Shown: positions 7,781 to 8,907 of the stretch, piece by piece | Numbering within the stretch: the first letter of the stretch is position 1 | Layout: every line of letters begins with the position of its first letter | NCBI GenBank assembly: GCA_030740295.1 | Contig: JASLXP010000255.1 | Location: 1 to 8,907 of the forward strand | Direction: 5' to 3' | Length of the DNA: 8,907 nt | Source: Planctomycetota bacterium | GTDB lineage: Bacteria; Planctomycetota; PUPC01; JACPCR01 | The notes under the pieces: model-generated | What the model was told of the DNA's origin: nothing | Database searches by the model: none | The model's input: the letters and a program-made list of their open reading frames with translations, nothing else | Position numbers and translations under genes: made by a program

Positions 7781-8307
7781 AATTGGAAGTCGGCTCTTCA
7801 GTGATCGAGATCATGGACGGTGACATCACCGAGCAGGAAACCGATGCCATCGTCAATGCCGCGAACACCGCACTGGTTCTGGGAGCAGGTGTCGCGGGTG
7901 CCATCCGCACCAAAGGCGGGCCGAGCATCCAGGCGGAGTGCAACCAGATCGGTGGGACATTCGTCGGCGGCGCCGTCATTACTGGCGCTGGCAATCTCAA
8001 GACCCGGCACGTCATACACGCAGTCGGCCCCCGCATGGGCGAAGGGGACGAAGATGCCAAGCTGAAGAATGCGACCGCTAATTCGCTCAAAGTGGCAGAT
8101 GAATACGGTCTGAAGAGCCTGACATTTCCGGCCATCAGTACTGGAATCTTCGGTTTCCCAATCGAAAGATGCGCCGCCATCATGCTCGGCACAACCAGGG
8201 ACCACCTGGCTGGTGAGACAGGCATAGAGCGCGTGGTTTTCTGCCTCTGGGGGAGCGAAGCGTACGGCGTGTTTCAGGCTGAGATTCAACGATTGCCTGG
8301 AGATTAA
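7777..8307 (+). CDS. Macro-domain protein, predicted ADP-ribose binding/hydrolysing
   Basis: This 176-residue protein is essentially one macro domain of normal length. Motifs seen in order: GDITEQETDAIVNAAN (15-30), the first ADP-ribose-binding loop with the conserved Asp (D16) and Asn residues; GAGVAGAI (36-43), the phosphate loop; HVIHAVGP (78-85); and FPAISTGIFGFP (117-128), the second phosphate loop. Family members bind ADP-ribose, and many remove ADP-ribose from proteins or deacetylate O-acetyl-ADP-ribose. The position holding the catalytic Asp in MacroD/YmdB-type enzymes (GGGVDG) is Ala40 here. This resembles the archaeal Af1521 type (GGGVAYAI), which is known to bind ADP-ribose tightly. 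No signal peptide is seen, so it is cytoplasmic. It is translationally coupled to the large secreted protein upstream, with no obvious functional link. Hydrolase activity is an inference; ADP-ribose binding is well supported. Confidence 0.92.
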   Translation: MKLEVGSSVIEIMDGDITEQETDAIVNAANTALVLGAGVAGAIRTKGGPSIQAECNQIGGTFVGGAVITGAGNLKTRHVIHAVGPRMGEGDEDAKLKNATANSLKVADEYGLKSLTFPAISTGIFGFPIERCAAIMLGTTRDHLAGETGIERVVFCLWGSEAYGVFQAEIQRLPGD

Positions 8308-8363
8308 CGAGGCCACCGAGAGCATCCGTCTGTTACTTTAACGCCGTAGGAATTTTGGGGAGT

Positions 8364-8443
8364 GCCCTGGGGTCGCCGGCGTCTCGCCGGTAAAGCGACT
8401 GAAGCTCGTCCCCGAAGCCACTGGACGCTGGCGACCCCAGGGC
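8364..8443. repeat. Imperfect palindrome with 20-bp arms and an inner REP-like hairpin
   Basis: The arms GCCCTGGGGTCGCCGGCGTC (8364-8383) and GACGCTGGCGACCCCAGGGC (8424-8443) are inverted repeats with one G/T mismatch that would pair as G-U in RNA. The loop is 40 nt. The left part also contains a compact alternative hairpin, CCGGCG (8376-8381), TCT, CGCCGG (8385-8390). It lies 57 bp past the macro-domain stop and could end or stabilise the upstream transcript. No U-run follows it, so it is not a standard intrinsic terminator. It shares GGGGTCGCCGGC with the protease leader hairpin, pointing to a dispersed family. Confidence 0.75.
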
Positions 8444-8538
8444 GTGCTTGCAAGAATCGAGTCTTCTGACCACACCAACCGTTTTGCGCAACCATTCAAC
8501 CTAGCTGCCTTCGGCCGCAACCGCAGCTACGATAGAAA

Positions 8539-8621
8539 TACCACGGATGGCAAGGCCATCCCACGGATGAAAGAGTTTTTATTCTGTCTTCATCCGTGGG
8601 ATGGCTTTGCCATCCGTGGTA
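8539..8621. repeat. Long hairpin, copy 1 (33-bp arms, one wobble)
   Basis: The left arm 8539-8571 and right arm 8589-8621 pair along their length with one G/T mismatch, around a 17-nt T-rich loop (8572-8588). Each arm can also fold on itself: GGATGGC-AAG-GCCATCC (8545-8561) and GGATGGC-TTT-GCCATCC (8599-8615). The element is built from the 9-mer CCACGGATG, twice in the left arm (8541, 8561) and twice inverted in the right (as CATCCGTGG). As RNA it could switch between one long stem and two short ones. The T-run lies in the loop, not after the stem, so it is not a simple terminator. Confidence 0.85.
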
Positions 8622-8782
8622 ATTATCTTCGCGCTGCGCGGAGAAGTCACACCCGCAAACTCTAATGGCAAGGCCATCCCACGGATGAAAAAGTTTTTAT
8701 TCTGTCTTCATCCGTGGGATGGCTTTGCCATCCGTGGTAAATATCTTCGCGCTGCGCGGAGAAGTCACACCCGCAAACTCTA
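8547..8782. repeat. Tandem duplication of a 118-bp unit (two copies)
   Basis: Copy 1 (8547-8664) and copy 2 (8665-8782) differ at only two positions: G at 8573 versus A at 8691, and T at 8623 versus A at 8741. Each unit holds a long hairpin, then a short one (TCTTCGCG-CTG-CGCGGAGA; 8626-8644 and 8744-8762), then a linker ending CAAACTCTA. Each copy is followed by ATG: after copy 1 it is the first ATG of copy 2, and after copy 2 it is the likely start codon at 8783. The near identity suggests recent duplication or gene conversion. Confidence 0.92.
8665..8731. repeat. Long hairpin, copy 2 (25-bp arms, one wobble)
   Basis: The left arm 8665-8689 pairs with 8707-8731 around a 17-nt loop. Compared with copy 1 it lacks the outermost arm bases (CCACGG on the left), because the duplication boundary falls inside the stem. 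Its 3' side ends about 50 nt before the predicted start codon at 8783. Confidence 0.85.
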
Positions 8783-8907
8783 ATGAGCAGGAAATTCCCT
8801 TCAGACAGATGGATCATGTTTCTTCCAGTTGCTGTCCTCATCCTGGCGTTGTTGGGGTTTGGAGTATTGAGGCGTGGCGAAACTCAACAGTCACCCGGTC
8901 ATGAACC
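8783..8907 (+). CDS. Membrane-anchored protein of unknown function, N-terminus only
   Basis: From ATG 8783 the frame stays open to the window edge (41 full codons). It encodes MSRKFPSDRW, then a strongly hydrophobic stretch IMFLPVAVLILALLGFGVL (residues 11-29), then RRGETQQSPGHEP. A positively charged N-terminus, one hydrophobic helix and a polar continuation fit either a signal-anchor (type II membrane protein) or a long signal peptide. The alternative start ATG 8816 would give MFLPVAVLILALLGFGVLRR. Neither start has a good Shine-Dalgarno sequence; the nearest GGAG (8758-8761) is 21 nt before 8783 and lies in the short hairpin of the repeat. An overlapping frame closes with a stop at about 8902-8904 and is less protein-like. 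The family cannot be told from this fragment. Confidence 0.6.
   Translation, partial: MSRKFPSDRWIMFLPVAVLILALLGFGVLRRGETQQSPGHE

Larger units (their letters stand above)
8308..8782. other. 475-bp repeat-rich intergenic region
   Basis: This gene-free stretch separates the macro-domain gene from the next plus-strand gene. It holds a long GC-rich palindrome (8364-8443) and a tandem 118-bp repeat with nested hairpins (8547-8782), each listed separately. Bases 8308-8363 and 8444-8538 contain nothing I can assign apart from the short palindromes CTTGCAAG (8447-8454) and TTGCGCAA (8484-8491). No convincing sigma70 promoter was found for the gene at 8783. Short open frames here are built from the repeats and do not look like genes. 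Confidence 0.7.

Noticed and set aside
8572..8588. Intrinsic terminator suggested by a T-run near a strong hairpin
   Set aside because: The T-run is in the loop between the arms, not after the 3' arm.
8547..8782. Possible CRISPR array
   Set aside because: There are only two 118-bp units, directly adjacent with no unique spacers, and each contains a long hairpin; no cas gene is present.
8444..8783. Short plus-strand open frames with repeated sequence such as FCLHPWDGFAIRG
   Set aside because: They are translations of the hairpin repeat and repeat themselves only because the DNA is duplicated.

Overview
The window looks like chromosomal DNA from a non-model, probably Gram-negative, heterotrophic bacterium with moderately high GC. 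Two envelope or secreted proteins have clear signal peptides. The gene families (a DUF5117-type zinc metalloprotease, a cytoplasmic GH13 enzyme, a very large secreted multidomain glycoside-hydrolase-like protein with a CBM9-like domain) and the many palindromic and heptameric intergenic repeats suggest Acidobacteriota, the PVC group or a related candidate phylum. No rRNA, tRNA or phylogenetic marker is present, so this placement is an inference. I see no CRISPR array, insertion sequence, tRNA or phage gene.

Left half, minus strand: a zinc-dependent metalloprotease (1640 down past base 1; its C-terminus lies outside the window) follows an alpha-amylase-family (GH13) gene (3419-1917). The protease has its own good sigma70-type promoter (TTGACT, 17 bp, TATCCT) and a strong ribosome binding site. 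Its leader contains a 10-bp GC-rich hairpin.

Centre: the amylase and a 1390-residue secreted protein are divergently transcribed from a 188-bp intergenic region. The half next to the amylase is an array of about 15 degenerate heptamers (GGATTCA / CCATTCA). The half next to the large gene carries an extended -10 element.

Right half, plus strand: the large secreted protein (3608-7780) has a signal peptide, N-terminal beta-sandwich modules, a possible TIM barrel, a CBM9-like module and an odd lysine/glutamate-rich tail. It overlaps by ATGA with a macro-domain (ADP-ribose-binding) protein (7777-8307). A 475-bp intergenic region then holds a 20-bp-arm palindrome and a tandemly duplicated 118-bp unit containing a 25-33 bp near-perfect hairpin. 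The second copy ends exactly at the likely start codon of a membrane-anchored protein that runs off the right edge (8783 onward).

Co-operation: the two glycan-related proteins sit head to head, one predicted cytoplasmic and one exported, which fits polysaccharide uptake and use. The protease and macro-domain protein have no obvious biochemical link to this. The most unusual points are the repeat architecture upstream of 8783, the heptamer array at the divergent promoter, and the translational coupling of a giant exported protein of unassigned activity to a cytosolic macro-domain protein.
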